Below are positions 12,755 to 23,926 of a stretch of DNA of 64,000 nt, one piece after another. A program made the position numbers and the translations under genes. The notes beneath the pieces are model-generated. The model was not told the origin of the DNA and searched no databases. It was given only the letters and a program-made list of their open reading frames with translations. The stretch comes from Chenopodium formosanum (Eukaryota; Streptophyta; Magnoliopsida; Caryophyllales; Amaranthaceae): the NCBI GenBank assembly GCA_024500155.1, contig CM044857.1, positions 41,310,001 through 41,374,000 on the forward strand, in the 5' to 3' direction. Position 1 is the first letter of the stretch, and every line of letters starts with the position of its first letter.

Positions 12755-13923
12755 CACTACAAAAATTTGGCCTTTTAGCAACAGGTGAAATCCGTTGCTA
12801 ATTGCTAAAAATCCGTCGCTGGACATAGCTAGCTACGGATTTATCAACGGAATCACTCCGTTGGTAAAAACCTTGTCGCTAAATGAATTTAGCAACGGAA
12901 AAAAAATCCGTCGCTGGACTTAGCAACAGAAAAAATAAATCCGTCGCTGGATTTAGCAACGGAAAAAATAAATCCGTTGCTGGATTTAGCAACGGAAAAA
13001 ATAAATCCGTTGCTAGATTCAGCAACGGAAAAAAAAAATCCGTTGCTAGATTCAGCAACGGAAAAAATATTTTGAATAGAAAAAAAAGCTGCTATTTGGG
13101 TCGACCTCACTCGGGTCAACCCGACTCGGCTTTCCATGTAACGCTCCTTGAATCTCCAATCGCAATATTACTGTTAGTAGGAGTCGAACCCGTGACCTCA
13201 ATGTCAAATATTGATACTCTTACCAACTATACCAAATATTATTTGTTTACTTTTACGCACATAATTGATAATAAATGAAAGAAATATTAGCAACGGAAAA
13301 AAAAATCCGTCTCTAAGTTTAGAAACGGAATTTAAAATCCGTCTCTAATTTAGAAACGGATTTTCAAATCCATCTCTAATTTAGAAACGGATTTTCAAAT
13401 CCGTTTCTAAATTAGAGACGGATTTGAAAATCCGTTTCTAGTTTAGAGATGAATTTAACTTACATAATTCGTCTCTAATGTGATATTTTTAATAATTAGT
13501 TTAAAAAATTATCTAGAGACGGAATAAAAAATCCGTTGCTCATATTAGCAACGGAAAAAAAAATTCCGTCTCTAACTTAGCAACGGAAAAAAAAAATCCG
13601 TTGCTAACTTAGCAACGGAAAAAAAATCCGTCTCTAAATTTAGCAACGGAAAAAAATCCGTTGCTAGATTCATCAACGGAAAAAAAATCCGTTGCTAATT
13701 TAGCAACGGAAAAAAAATCTGTTTCTAATTTAGAGACGGATTTTCAATTCCGTTGCTAATTTAGCGACGGAATTTTTAATTCCGTTTCTAAATTAGAAAC
13801 GGATTTTTAAATTCTGTCGCTAAATTAATTTAGAGACGGATTTTTTGATTCCGTCTCTAATTTAGAAACGGATAAAATTCCATCGCTAGAATTCCGTTTC
13901 TATATGGACATTTTTTTGTAGTG
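12755..13923. mobile_element. Non-autonomous CACTA element in exon 2 of gene A
   Basis: The ends are CACTACAAAAATTT and TTTTTTTGTAGTG. The target duplication TGT lies at 12,752-12,754 and 13,924-13,926. The interior is packed with inverted units of GCAACGG/CCGTTGC and GAGACGG/CCGTCTC (12,780-13,075 and 13,290-13,900). There is no transposase. A tRNA-like stretch sits in the middle. Confidence 0.9.
13170..13245 (-). other. Degenerate tRNA-like sequence inside the CACTA element
   Basis: On the minus strand there is an A-box-like TGGTATAGTTGG (about 13,243 downwards) and a B-box-like GGTTCGACTCC. Between them lies a perfect 5-bp stem TCAAT/ATTGA enclosing a 7-nt loop ATTTGAC, which would place anticodon TTG. 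The T-stem pairs poorly and an acceptor stem is not convincing, so this is a decayed or captured tRNA and not a functional gene. Confidence 0.5.
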
Positions 13924-15252
13924 TGTACATTACACCAAAAAATAGAAGTCTTCTTCTATTGTATAATTCAAGTACTTAATTGCAAATTTACTCGACGATG
14001 AACTATTCGTGGTTGCTTCATCGATTAGTGATTCGAGGTTTGACTTGATATCCATCTTGATAGGACGGTTGATGAACACGAATGAGTCGCAATATGTATA
14101 GTTTGGGGTGAGCTCCACTGTTGAGAAGGTCATGCGGTTTGCATAGCGTAACGTGCATTCCTGGTTTGAAGGACAATTATAATGGAAATTAAAATTAAAA
14201 GAAACCTTTATGTTATATGTGAAGTCTTTATGTTAGTTTTTGTCAATACCGAGCTCAATTTGGATCCTTAAGGAATAAAGTGACTCATAAAACCTTACCC
14301 AAGAAAATTTCACGGCAAAAAGAATGTTACATGCAATTCAATACTGTACATACGCAAAGCGAGGCACATACTTACGTTAATTTTTTGCCCATTTCGAGCT
14401 CAATCTAGACCCTTAACGATCAAAATAACCCCTAAAATCTTAACGGAACATTTATCGGCACGCAAATCGAGAAAAAATAGATTGGGCAACAAGTTATTAA
14501 AATTTTTTTTTTTTAAAATGGTTGCAATTTGCAAAATATAAACTTTAAATGACTGCGCTAGATAAGTTTTCCATAAAGTTTCAAAGAAACAAGGAGTATA
14601 TAATTATATACTAGTATGTAAAATATGTTTTGAAATTGGTTTCTAACAATGCGCTAGTGCAATATAATATGATCAATAATACATAGGAAATGGAAAGATG
14701 CATACAATATATATACATATGAACGAAAAAAGTCTATCATTACCTCATACATGGCAACACCCTCTTTAGGTTGATAAATGCAACGATCTAAATCTAGAGT
14801 ATTATTGACGGCAACCTTGATACAACGGTGACATTTATCTAGGGATATATCATTCCGGCAGTCAAAAAGGGCATAGACTTTGTTAGCCTCATCAGCATCA
14901 GATCCGACCGTGACGTTGGAGAACATGCGCGAAGAAGAGAGGGCAGTGAGATTGGAAAATGCAAGTTCAAGGTTTACCCTAAAAGTACCATTACTTGAAT
15001 AGGTGCCCTTATCATAGTCGCATTCAAAACTAACTCTAGAAAACTCCTCAGTCTCTTGAGTAGTCGAAGAAACACAAAGCCAAAAAATGAAAATAAAGAC
15101 AATACATAATATTATGCGTAAGTCATGAAAAGGTGACGAAATCATGGTTCGTGTTTAATTTGAAAAGGCATACAAATTTAAAAGTCGATGGTTCATGTAT
15201 AATATTATCAGCTACTATTAGGGTGCTAATTAGCATCATATTTGACAAGTTA

Positions 15253-15890
15253 AGGATGTTGACCTTGTAAATTTTGGTACTATCAAATATAAAGATATTT
15301 GTAATTTTCTATTGATAAATTTGTCAGAAACAACCTTTTAAAGTGTCCACTTTACTAAAAACAACCTTTTAAATTTTTTTTTGCAACTTCAGACCACATT
15401 ATAAAATTTTTTTATCAAAGACAACCAAATGCTACTTTCCGGCGTTGACTCTATTTTTCCCGATGTTGACCATTAGTGTGCAACGCACATGACCTCGTAT
15501 ATTGCTTAATACACCAATTTTCCCTCCATTCACTCGTACAAAAAGAGGGATGAAAGAGAAGCAGGGGTTTTAATAGGAGTTAATTGGAGGGGAAAAGGGG
15601 TGTATTAAGCAATATAGGAGGTCACGTGACTCGCACACTCGTGGTCAACATCGGGAAAAATAGAGTCAACGCCGAAAAGTAATATTTGGTTGTCTTTGAT
15701 AAACAAATTTTATAATGTGGTCTGAAATTGCAAAAAAAATTTTAAAAGGTTGTTTTAAATAAAGTGGACACTTTAAAAGGTTGTTTCTGACTAATTTTCC
15801 TTTTCTATTATATCTTAGCTATTTCATTCTTGTTTAGAAGTGGGAGGGAAGTTATAGCTTAGATTATATTCAAATATATTTGACCTAGGA
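15253..15890 (-). promoter_or_regulatory. Upstream region of gene A with two W-box motifs, split by a foldback element
   Basis: TTGACC occurs at 15,259-15,264 and 15,880-15,885, the second in the block TTTGACCTAGGAAAC that is also upstream of B and C. W-boxes are bound by WRKY factors (family knowledge). Use in this gene is inferred. Confidence 0.45.
15323..15791. mobile_element. Foldback MITE upstream of gene A
   Basis: The left arm begins GTCAGAAACAACCTTTTAAA and the right arm ends TTTAAAAGGTTGTTTCTGAC. The arms stay complementary for well over 150 bp, with a spacer near 15,520-15,600. The target duplication was not resolved. It carries further GTTGAC motifs on both strands. A related element lies at 54,026-54,520. 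Confidence 0.75.
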
Positions 15891-15891
15891 A

Positions 15892-16947
15892 ACATACCTC
15901 ATTCCCATCATCAGCAAAAACAATAATAAAATTATCTTAATTAAACTCCAATTATGACTTGATTCTTTAGTGCAAGAATGGTTACAACACTAATTAATTA
16001 GATTCGGCAAGATTATAATAGTCTCATGAATAATTCAACGTCCTCCTTTGAAAGTCTCCGAAGAAGAAAACAGGGTGTATACAACTCAAATTACATATCA
16101 TAATCTTCCCTAAAATACATTATTATATTGTAGAATTAACATAAATGGAATATGCCTAATTAGTAATTAATTATGTTATTATTATATTCAACGGACCACA
16201 CATATGCGATATATCCTGGCCGCCTGACGTATTCCACTGCATGTTTCTTTATAGCTAAATGTGAACTAGAGCACTCGCTGTATATTTGGTATACAAAATA
16301 CGTAGTACATTACTACATTTATATATAATAGTGTCCTTCATAATTTGGCCTACAAAATAATTAAATTAATTTTAAGCTAAGTCATTACCATATTAAAAAC
16401 CAAATCCAAATGGCAAGGATAATGTCTCCTTCACTTTATTATTTATTATAATAGAACATAACTAATAGTACTTCTCGCTCCTAGCAATGATAATATGGAA
16501 GTTGAGGTATAGTCAGGGTTCTTACCTTAAAAAAACATTATGATAATTTATATCCAATTGACTCAACTCCTAGTTGGTGGTGCTAGAATCATGTTTCATA
16601 GTTCATACGTCGTCTTCCATACACTTTGATTCCTCTGTCCCTTATAAAGTTATGATCAGTAGAAAGTTTCTTATGTCTTCCTTGCATTTTTTTTTTACGA
16701 GGTCTTCATTGCGTATTAAATCTTATTTGCATATATATGATCCCGTTTGTATTTTAATTTTGTTTTTTTCTTTGGATAGTACTCCGTAGTAAATATGATC
16801 CCAATTATAAGAAAATATTATTAGTGGCCAATAATAAGGTAAGTGGAGTATGTGCGAGTGTAAAGGATCTCTAACCGGCCCCCATATAATAACCTCCTTT
16901 GGTAACTATTGGTAGGGTTCAAAAACTTTTAAAATTCAATGTAAGAA
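15892..16947. other. Intergenic, upstream of gene A
   Basis: 15,892-16,300 is alignable with the upstream regions of B (20,250-20,700) and C (41,780-42,150). The remainder to 16,947 is AT-rich and nothing was recognised in it. Confidence 0.6.
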
Positions 16948-17250
16948 CCTTATCAAATGAGCCAATAGTTTACTTTGTTGATATGGAAGGACCAAGTTGT
17001 GTATGTAGTTGTAGGAGCTATATAATGATATTTAATTTTTTACATTTTACTTTATACTTCGCTCTTTTTCCCTCCATATATATGTACAGCAAAACGACAT
17101 TGATGAGTGCTCAAATATAGCATTTTCAGAGCGCAAACTAGGATGGTGCTTCTGTCGTTGGTTGTTTCTTGCACAATCGACACAATTATTGATTTAAGAA
17201 AATTGAACATGTTTAGTATTAAATATTTATCAAAAAACTTTTGCATTCCC

Positions 17251-18034
17251 CCGGTTTACAATAATTTTATTGTGCATCGAATATTTTGCGAAAAGTGACC
17301 ATTTTTTCATATAAAGGTGACCCTTTTTTTTACAAAAGTGACCCTTTTTTTCATAAAAGTAACCCTTTTTCACAAAAGTGACCTTTTTTTCACAAATGTG
17401 ACCCTTTTTTTTCACAAAAATAATTAAGCTACATATGCAAAACAGAGTATCAAAATCAACAAAAATAAACACAAAATTAACAATAGTCATGAAAAAATAA
17501 TACAATCACTCAAAAAAATCAAAATAATAAAGATCGACATCACATAACAACAAAAAAATAAAATATGAAAAAAAATTACTCAAGCGTTCTGACATTGCCA
17601 TTGATATAGTTAACTTTATCAATCTCGTAAGTCGTAACCCCAAATCAACCCAGAAAAGTGAAGAAACAAAACCTAGTTATTGTAGTATCTATCATTTCTC
17701 ACAGTTGATATAGAATTAAAGGGAAAAACAATTGAATTGATTTTGAGTTATATAGATTGATGTATATTGGGGGGAGAGAGAAAGTGGGAAGAATTATGAA
17801 ATTTTCATTAAAATTTGAGAAAAAGAAGATTGAAGAGTTGGATTAATATTTCAGAGGTAGTGCAAAGGTAGTGACTTTTTTAGTAGAGGAAGATGGTCGA
17901 TGTGGTCAAGTCTCAGTTTTTCTGTTGGCTGCCATATACTTGAAGAGGAAGATGGATCTTGATTCTTGAAAGAGGAAGGAAAAAGAAGTACAAGTAGTAA
18001 GTCTCACGCCATTCAATAATTTACTGTAAACCGG
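17251..18034. repeat. Segment bounded by inverted CCGGTTTACA repeats, with a minisatellite
   Basis: CCGGTTTACA at 17,251-17,260 is mirrored by TGTAAACCGG at 18,025-18,034. Between them about six units of AAAGTGACC plus a T-run form a minisatellite at 17,297-17,420. The right duplication copy lacks most of this segment, so it may be an insertion in the left copy. No gene is seen. Confidence 0.4.
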
Positions 18035-18249
18035 ACTTTTTATAAAGTTTGTGAATTATTATTACATTATTTATTAATAAAAGGACAAAAAAAAAAAAAA
18101 AAAAACCAAAGAATATCCTTACATGAGACGTCGTTGAACTCCATCACCCGTCTTATCTGCTCATAGGTGAAGCTTGGTACATCGATCAGGCTAATCTAGC
18201 ATTCGAACAAATTAAAAAGAGTCTCATTTTCTAATCTTGAATTGTTATT

Positions 18250-18600
18250 TAGATGAAGTACCACAAGATGGGGGTAAATTGTAATATTGAGTTTGCTCGT
18301 AACTTTTTGCGGAATTAAAAGAAACTTAACGCAAGGAGAGAAATAGTGCAAGAGAGATTATACGAGGAAAACTTCTTAGGCCTAATAGGAAGTGAAAAAC
18401 ATCATACCAAGAGATTTTGACTCAAAACATTCCACTAAAATAGACCAATGACGACTCTGTTACAACCTATGAGCTGAGGAACTTGAGCCTCTACCGAGTT
18501 CCTCAACGAACTCATACTCCCTACAACTATTATTCCCTCTAATAGTTACACCTCGAGATCTTCCCTGAAAGATCCCTCTTCTCACTTAAGACTTCACTCA
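18250..18600. repeat. Sirevirus-type LTR fragment at the 3' end of gene B
   Basis: Words such as AGATGGGGGTAAATTGTA, TTGCGGAATTAAAAG, TACGAGGAAAAC and CATTCCACTAAAATAG follow the order of the LTR at 1,444-1,680 with substitutions. The same fragment lies at about 39,620-39,940 behind gene C, so it predates that duplication. Confidence 0.6.
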
Positions 18601-20015
18601 AAACCTTGTTCTTTCTCTACACCAATTTAAGATCTTTTGCAAACACATCTTAAGTAACACCACAAGTGCAATGCAAGAACCTATTAAGAGAATCATAGTA
18701 AGTGTAGACATGGTCTTCACTGGACGCGGAGTATAATTATGGTTAAACGACGACACATTAAAGAAAAGTTTATCTTCATATCTCATTTCGCAACTTGGCC
18801 CCGTAATATGACCTCCTAATCGATGATCACTCGCACACGATTCGACCGTGAAATTTAAAGCATTCGTCAAACATTCCTTGCATTGTACCCTGCTTAGATC
18901 GGGTGTACACTGCACCAAAAAGTAGAAGTACCTATCCACTATACGAATCATAGGCTTAGCTGCAAAGTAACTCGATGATTTACTTTCCTTGGTTGCTTCG
19001 TCGACTAGTGATTCGAGGGTTGACTTGATAGCCTCTTTGATATCACGGTTGGTATAATAGACTAAGTCGCAATTCGTATAGTTTGGGGTGAGCTCCATAG
19101 TTGAGAAGAACATGCGGTTTGCATAGCGTAACATGCATTCCTGTTTAAAAGAGAGCAAATTTAATGGAAATTCAAATTATTAGACTTCATTATATTATCA
19201 AAAAAAAAAAAAAAAAAAAAAAAAAAATTATGATATCAAATTTATAAATTTATCCTTTGAATGGTTAGTTACTCTCTTCTTCCACATAATGACTTCACTC
19301 TATTATAGAACTAGTAAAAGAAAAAAAAATTACTGCATCATGAAATTGGTGGTTAAGAATGAAAAAACATTTTATGGATTTTTTGTCGGAAATTAACATA
19401 ATAAAAAAAAACTCAGATTCTATGAAAAACTACCTAATATGTAACAATGGTCTAAGGTAGCATTTAATTACCTTTTATTAGATAGTTTCTCACAGAGTCT
19501 GGGTATTAAGTAATTTCTTACAAAAAGTTCTTATATGTAATGTCATTCTGTATAATTTCATATAAACAGAATGGAAAGATGCATAAAGTACATAAGTGAA
19601 CGAGTATACTTTACATTACCTCATAAAAGACAATGGCCTCTTTAGGTTGATCATTGCAAAGATCTAGAATACTCTTAATGGCGTCCTCAATGCAGCGGTG
19701 ACATAAATCTAGAGAAATATCATTCCGGCAGTCATAAAGGGCGTAGACTTTGTCAGCGGCATCAGATCCGATCGTGATGTTGGAGAAGATGCGTGAAGAA
19801 GAGAGAGTAGTGAGATTGGAAAATGCAAGTTTAAGGTTCGAACTAAAAGTACCATTACTAGTATAGGTGCCCTTGGTATCGTCGCAAATGTAATCATTTC
19901 TCACAATAAACTCTTTAGTCGCCTCAGTAGTTGAAGAAACACAATTAAGACAAAAGGTGAAAATAACGAGGAAACAACATGTTACGTGGAAGCCATGAAA
20001 AGGTGACGAAACCAT
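18598..20015 (-). CDS. DUF26 cysteine-rich secreted protein with C-terminal transmembrane segment (gene B)
   Basis: Exon 1 is 20,015-19,620 (132 codons) and exon 2 is 19,140-18,598 (180 codons plus stop), joined at GAG|GTAATG and CAG|GAATGC. A signal peptide (residues 1 to about 27) is followed by two DUF26/Gnk2 domains. Each has the Cys-X8-Cys-X2-Cys motif (DCRNDISLDLCHRC and CTPDLSRVQCKEC). A membrane helix (TMILLIGSCIALVVLL) and a basic tail ending CRERTRF follow. Two ectodomain DUF26 domains, one helix and no kinase match the plan of plasmodesmata-located proteins, though the family also contains plain secreted proteins. Many N-glycosylation sequons are present. It is the intact sister of pseudogene C. 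The last tail residues appear to lie in LTR-derived DNA. Confidence 0.88.
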
Positions 20016-20119
20016 AATTTGTGTTTATTTTTGAAAAGATATACAAATTTAAAGGTCGTTGGTTCGTGTTTAATATTTGTAGCTATTAGGGTGCTTAGCA
20101 TCATATTTAACAAGCTAAT

Positions 20120-20250
20120 AAGGACGTTGACCTTGTACATTTAGGTATCATCAAAATTTGTATAAAAAAATATTTTTATTATTAGCTATTTAATTATTGT
20201 TTTGAATAGTGAGAGAGAAGTAGCTTCGATTCAAATATGTTTGACCTAGG
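20120..20250 (-). promoter_or_regulatory. Upstream region of gene B with two W-box motifs
   Basis: TTGACC occurs at 20,127-20,132 and 20,241-20,246. It sits 110-230 bp upstream of the ATG, in blocks shared with the upstream regions of A and C. WRKY binding is inferred from the motif only. Confidence 0.5.
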
Positions 20251-20459
20251 AAACGTACCACATTCCAATCATCAGCAAAAACAATACTAAAATTATCCCA
20301 ACTAAACTCCAACTATTACTTACTTGATTCTATAATGTAAGAATGATTATGACAATAATTTATTAGATTTTGCCAGATTATAAAAGTTTCATGAATAATT
20401 TTTAAACTCCATCCCGAGGAAAACAAAAATAGGGTGTGGACAGTACAACTGTACAACTC

Positions 20460-20522
20460 AATTCTATATCATAATTATTTTTTTTTTTTTTTTTTTTTTT
20501 GACAAAAATTCTATATCATAAT
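20460..20522 (-). mobile_element. Poly(A)-only micro-retroposition
   Basis: A 31-bp insert (TATTT...T-run...GACAAA) is flanked by the 16-bp direct repeat AATTCTATATCATAAT (20,460-20,475 and 20,507-20,522). The duplicated copy near gene C (about 42,000) has the site only once and no insert. This is what an extremely 5'-truncated LINE/SINE-type insertion would leave. Confidence 0.7.
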
Positions 20523-20599
20523 AAACTTCCCTTAAATAATTTAAAATATTGTAGTATGTTAATATAGATGGAATATTCAACGGACCACACGTAGCCGTA

Positions 20600-21438
20600 T
20601 GCGTACCCTGGCCTGCCGTATTCGATTATGTTTGTTTATAGCAAAATTTGAACAGAAGCACTAACTAAATATTATTGGGTATGCATAATATTGAGGTCAT
20701 TACTAAATTAAACCGATTCTAAAGGCAAGAAAAGTATAATGTCTCCTTAACTTTCTCAATCGATCATTTTATATTTGTGATAAGAAAATGGCTAGTAGTA
20801 CTTATTATTGAATTAGTACCGAAAATTTCTTCCAGTTATTCGTCGATAAAGAAGAAAAAAACGTGTTTCAATCCACACTAGTAATGTTGGGAAATCGTGA
20901 TTAAAAAATATGCATACATAGTACCATAAAAAATCATCATAAATTTATAATATAATTACAACTAGCTTTAAGTCAATATACTTCACTCGCATTATGATAC
21001 CCAATCTTGAAAGTTTAATTCATTTTGTATTTACATACGCATTTTTAAATGTGTATATTTGATCATTAATATCTTATTAATAAATTGTTAATCAAATAAA
21101 AAGTACTCCTTTCGTGTTTTAATAAGTATTTCAGTTTAACCGGCTTATAGTTTTAGGCAATTTAATTGACTTAAATAAAATAAGAGGTAAGTGAGGTATT
21201 TGGAGTATTAAAAAATTGTAAAAGAAAGATAATGAACCGGGGTTAATAGTTTATTGAAAAGTAATGAATGTGAGAGGAAAGATATAATAAAAAAGTAGTA
21301 GAGAGTTTGGGTGGAGACCATGAGAGGAAATGAAAATTTCATCAAACATCAGGTGTACCATGAACATGGTACATCAGGTCAAAATAAATGAGTTATAAAA
21401 ACGCGACAAGAATATTGTATACAAATACAAAATACATG

Positions 21439-21472
<34 letters not shown>

Positions 21473-22144
21473 AAAGCAAAACGATTCTCCTCTTGATTTA
21501 AAAGATTGTTTTGTTACTTTTATTCCTTAATTCATTATTTACATTCCATATTACTTTTGATAAACAAAATTTCATTTTTTTTGTTAAGGGGAAAGAAATT
21601 GGGTTTATAGAGAGAGAAATTATGGTAAATTTTGAATTTCAAAGTGATTTAATGTTATTTCGGAGTTGATTTTATCGTTTTGATGAATCATTTTATTGAA
21701 AGAGCGATGTAATTGACAAAATCATTGTTGAGGGAAAGGTATTTTCAAATATTTTTTGTTTTCAATTTTTATGTTTTGGTTTTATTTTCTAAGTTTGAAG
21801 ATGATGTTCTTCCTATTTTGATAAATGTTCTTCCTATTTTGATAAATGTTCTTTTATCATTTTTTTAATTGCAAAAAAATATGTTTTTTAAGTTTGAAGA
21901 GGTTTTGGGTGGAGATATAGTAAAAAAGTAGTACAGGGTTTGGGTGGAGACCATGAGAGGAAAGAGATATATTATTTAAATGTAAATTTTTGCCCAAAAA
22001 AATAAGTGTAACACATATTAAAACACAGCCGGATTTGATAAGTGTAAAACTTATTAAAACACAGAGGGGGTACAAAAATGATTTTATAGCAGTTTAAATT
22101 GGTATAGTAATAACAATTATTTTTCAATACACAATATTACAACA
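20600..22144. other. Intergenic between B and D with a Stowaway-like relic
   Basis: TA plus CTCCTTTCGTGTTTTAATAAG (21,104) is mirrored at 22,040-22,072 by a sequence ending CACAGAGGGGGTAC, giving a degenerate TA-flanked inverted repeat. It encloses an A-run (21,439-21,470) and a directly repeated block around GTTTGGGTGGAGACCATGAG (about 21,308 and 21,938). No gene is seen. Confidence 0.45.
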
Positions 22145-23926
22145 TTACATGATTAATAAAAAAACAATTAGAAAGAGTAAAACAAAGCTTTTAATTGAGG
22201 TTAACTCATTAGTAGTCCTTGATTGTGGTGACAAATTAGGAATGGAAGTCATGGGTGTAATTGAAAGGTTTGACGATGATAGATTGAAGAAAGGTACAAT
22301 ATCATATCTCATTTGGCAGCTTGGCACATTAGATACGCTTAGTAACTGGCTATCATTCGCGCAATTAAGCGTATAGTTCAAGACATTTGTTAGACACATC
22401 TTGCATTGATCTCTACTAATATCAGGAGTACATTGCACCAAACAATATACCTTCTGATATTCAAAGTAGCTCCCTTCTCCTGTGGCAAAGTACCGCGATG
22501 AATTTTTTGATGTGGCTTCTTCTATCAACCCTTTGAAGATCGGCTCAATCATCCGATTCAGCAATCCTCCGTCATTGGCCATAGTAACCCCAACCCCACA
22601 TATAGTTTGAGGGGGCGTTAGCTCCATCGTGGCAACAATCGGATGGTTTGCATACCGTAACATGCACTCCTACAATAGAAAATAATAAAATCGCTTTTAA
22701 AATTAATGAGATCGTCACAAAAAATAACACAAGGGACTATGTCATATATGTTGTAAACCCTACATATATTGATCATTGGAATACTCTCCGATTATTGAGT
22801 TTTACAATCTAACAAATTAAATAAGTCATTATACATTCAATGCGCATCATTAGAAAAAAATTATATAATTATAGATATTAATTTTACGGAATGTACATTG
22901 ACATGCATGTAAATCAACTAATGTTGCAATTAAAATAGAATGAATGAAAGAAAAAATGTTTTATGTATTACATACCGCATATATTGCTATGGCCTCTTTC
23001 GAAGGGCAACTCTGCAACTAGGGCTGTACACCGGTCCAAAACCGGACCGGACCTGACCCGGACCTGAATGGACCGGGACCTGAATCCTTGATTTTTAAGG
23101 ACCGGAGACCGGACCTGAATCAACAGGTCCGGTTCCGGTCCAGACCTGAAAAATCAGGTCCGGTCCGGGTTTGGACCTGAATAGACCTGATTATTGATTT
23201 TTTTTGTTTTTTTTTAAAATTATATAAAATTGCTAACCTGTTTAGACCTGTTTGGACCTGTTTAGACCTATTTGGACCTGTTTAGACCTGTTTGGACCTG
23301 TTATGGACCTGTTTGGACCTGTTTATGGACCTGTTTGGACCTGTTAGACCTGTTTGGACCTGTTTATGGACTTGTTTAGACTTATTAAATATAAAAAAGT
23401 AGCTTTACCGGTTTCAGGTCCGGACCTGAAAATTCCGGGTTTTACCCGGACCGGACCTGAAACCCGGAATCCTTAAATTTCAAGGACCGGGACCGGACCT
23501 GAATCTACAGGTCCGGATCAGGTCCGGTCCCAACAGGTCCGGTTCAGGTCGGTTTTCAGGTCCGGACCAGTTTTTGTACACCCCTATCTGCAACAACTCT
23601 ATTCCGGCACCTTCAACGCAATCCTTGCATGTTCGGAGTGTGAGGTCAAGCCGACAGTCATATAAGGCATAAACTCTGTTTGTGGCATCCTCATCCGCGC
23701 CTGAAGTGAAATTGGAGAAAGTATTGGAAGCGGAGAGGGAGCTAAGATTAGCAAAGGTATGTAAGAGATTTGAATAGTAGGGACTATTTTTACTATAGTT
23801 TCCCTTTGAGTAGTCACAGATTGAGCTTAAGAAAAGAGGGTTCACTTGAGCTGTTGTGGGTCTTATTATTTGGGAAAGTGTTATGGAGAACAAAAGGAGT
23901 AGGATGAAGATTATTTTCCATGCCAT
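22145..23926 (-). pseudogene. DUF26 gene D, exon 1 disrupted by a hAT-type MITE
   Basis: Exon 1 starts at 23,926 (MAWKIIF) with a signal peptide and the first DUF26 motif (DCRLDLTLRTCKDC). It is split by a 568-bp element at 23,019-23,586 and ends at 22,976 (TATGCG|GTATGT). Exon 2 is 22,669-22,145 (174 codons plus stop), with the second motif CTPDISRDQCKMC and a hydrophobic C-terminus (SFVLLFLIVFLLIM) that lacks a cytosolic tail. Without the element and one target-duplication copy, exon 1 is 375 nt and in frame. With it, translation enters the element and stops at 23,480. Removal of the element by splicing would be needed for a normal product, and no good splice sites were identified. Confidence 0.82.
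23019..23586. mobile_element. hAT-type MITE in exon 1 of gene D
   Basis: The left end is TAGGGCTGTACA and the right end TGTACACCCCTA. The 8-bp target duplication TCTGCAAC (23,011-23,018 and 23,587-23,594) is the hAT signature. The interior is built from GGTCCGG/CCGGACC and a tandem run of GACCTGTTTG-type units (about 23,238-23,390). It has no coding capacity. Confidence 0.88.

Larger units (their letters stand above)
12365..15145 (-). pseudogene. DUF26 gene A, broken by a nonsense codon and a CACTA insertion
   Basis: Exon 1 is 15,145-14,744 (134 codons). It has a signal peptide, the first DUF26 domain with a Cys-X8-Cys-X2-Cys motif (DCRNDISLDKCHRC), and the donor GAG|GTAATG. Exon 2 starts at 14,160 (ECTLRYAN) and ends at a stop at 12,365-12,367. 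The second DUF26 motif is cut by a 1,169-bp CACTA element at 12,755-13,923. With one target-duplication copy removed, exon 2 is 624 nt and in frame. Just before the insertion, however, the Gln codon of the motif VQC is TAA (13,930-13,932). The intact paralogue B has CAG there. The C-terminus carries a transmembrane-like helix with a short basic tail ending KKICC, recalling plasmodesmata-located proteins. Expression of a shortened protein cannot be excluded. Confidence 0.85.

Noticed and set aside
12889..13137. Repeated-unit open frame in the gene A CACTA element
   Set aside because: The repeat in the translation is only the GCAACGG array read in frame.
12880..13900. CRISPR-like regular repeats
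   Set aside because: The units are inverted transposon subterminal repeats of uneven spacing, in plant nuclear DNA.
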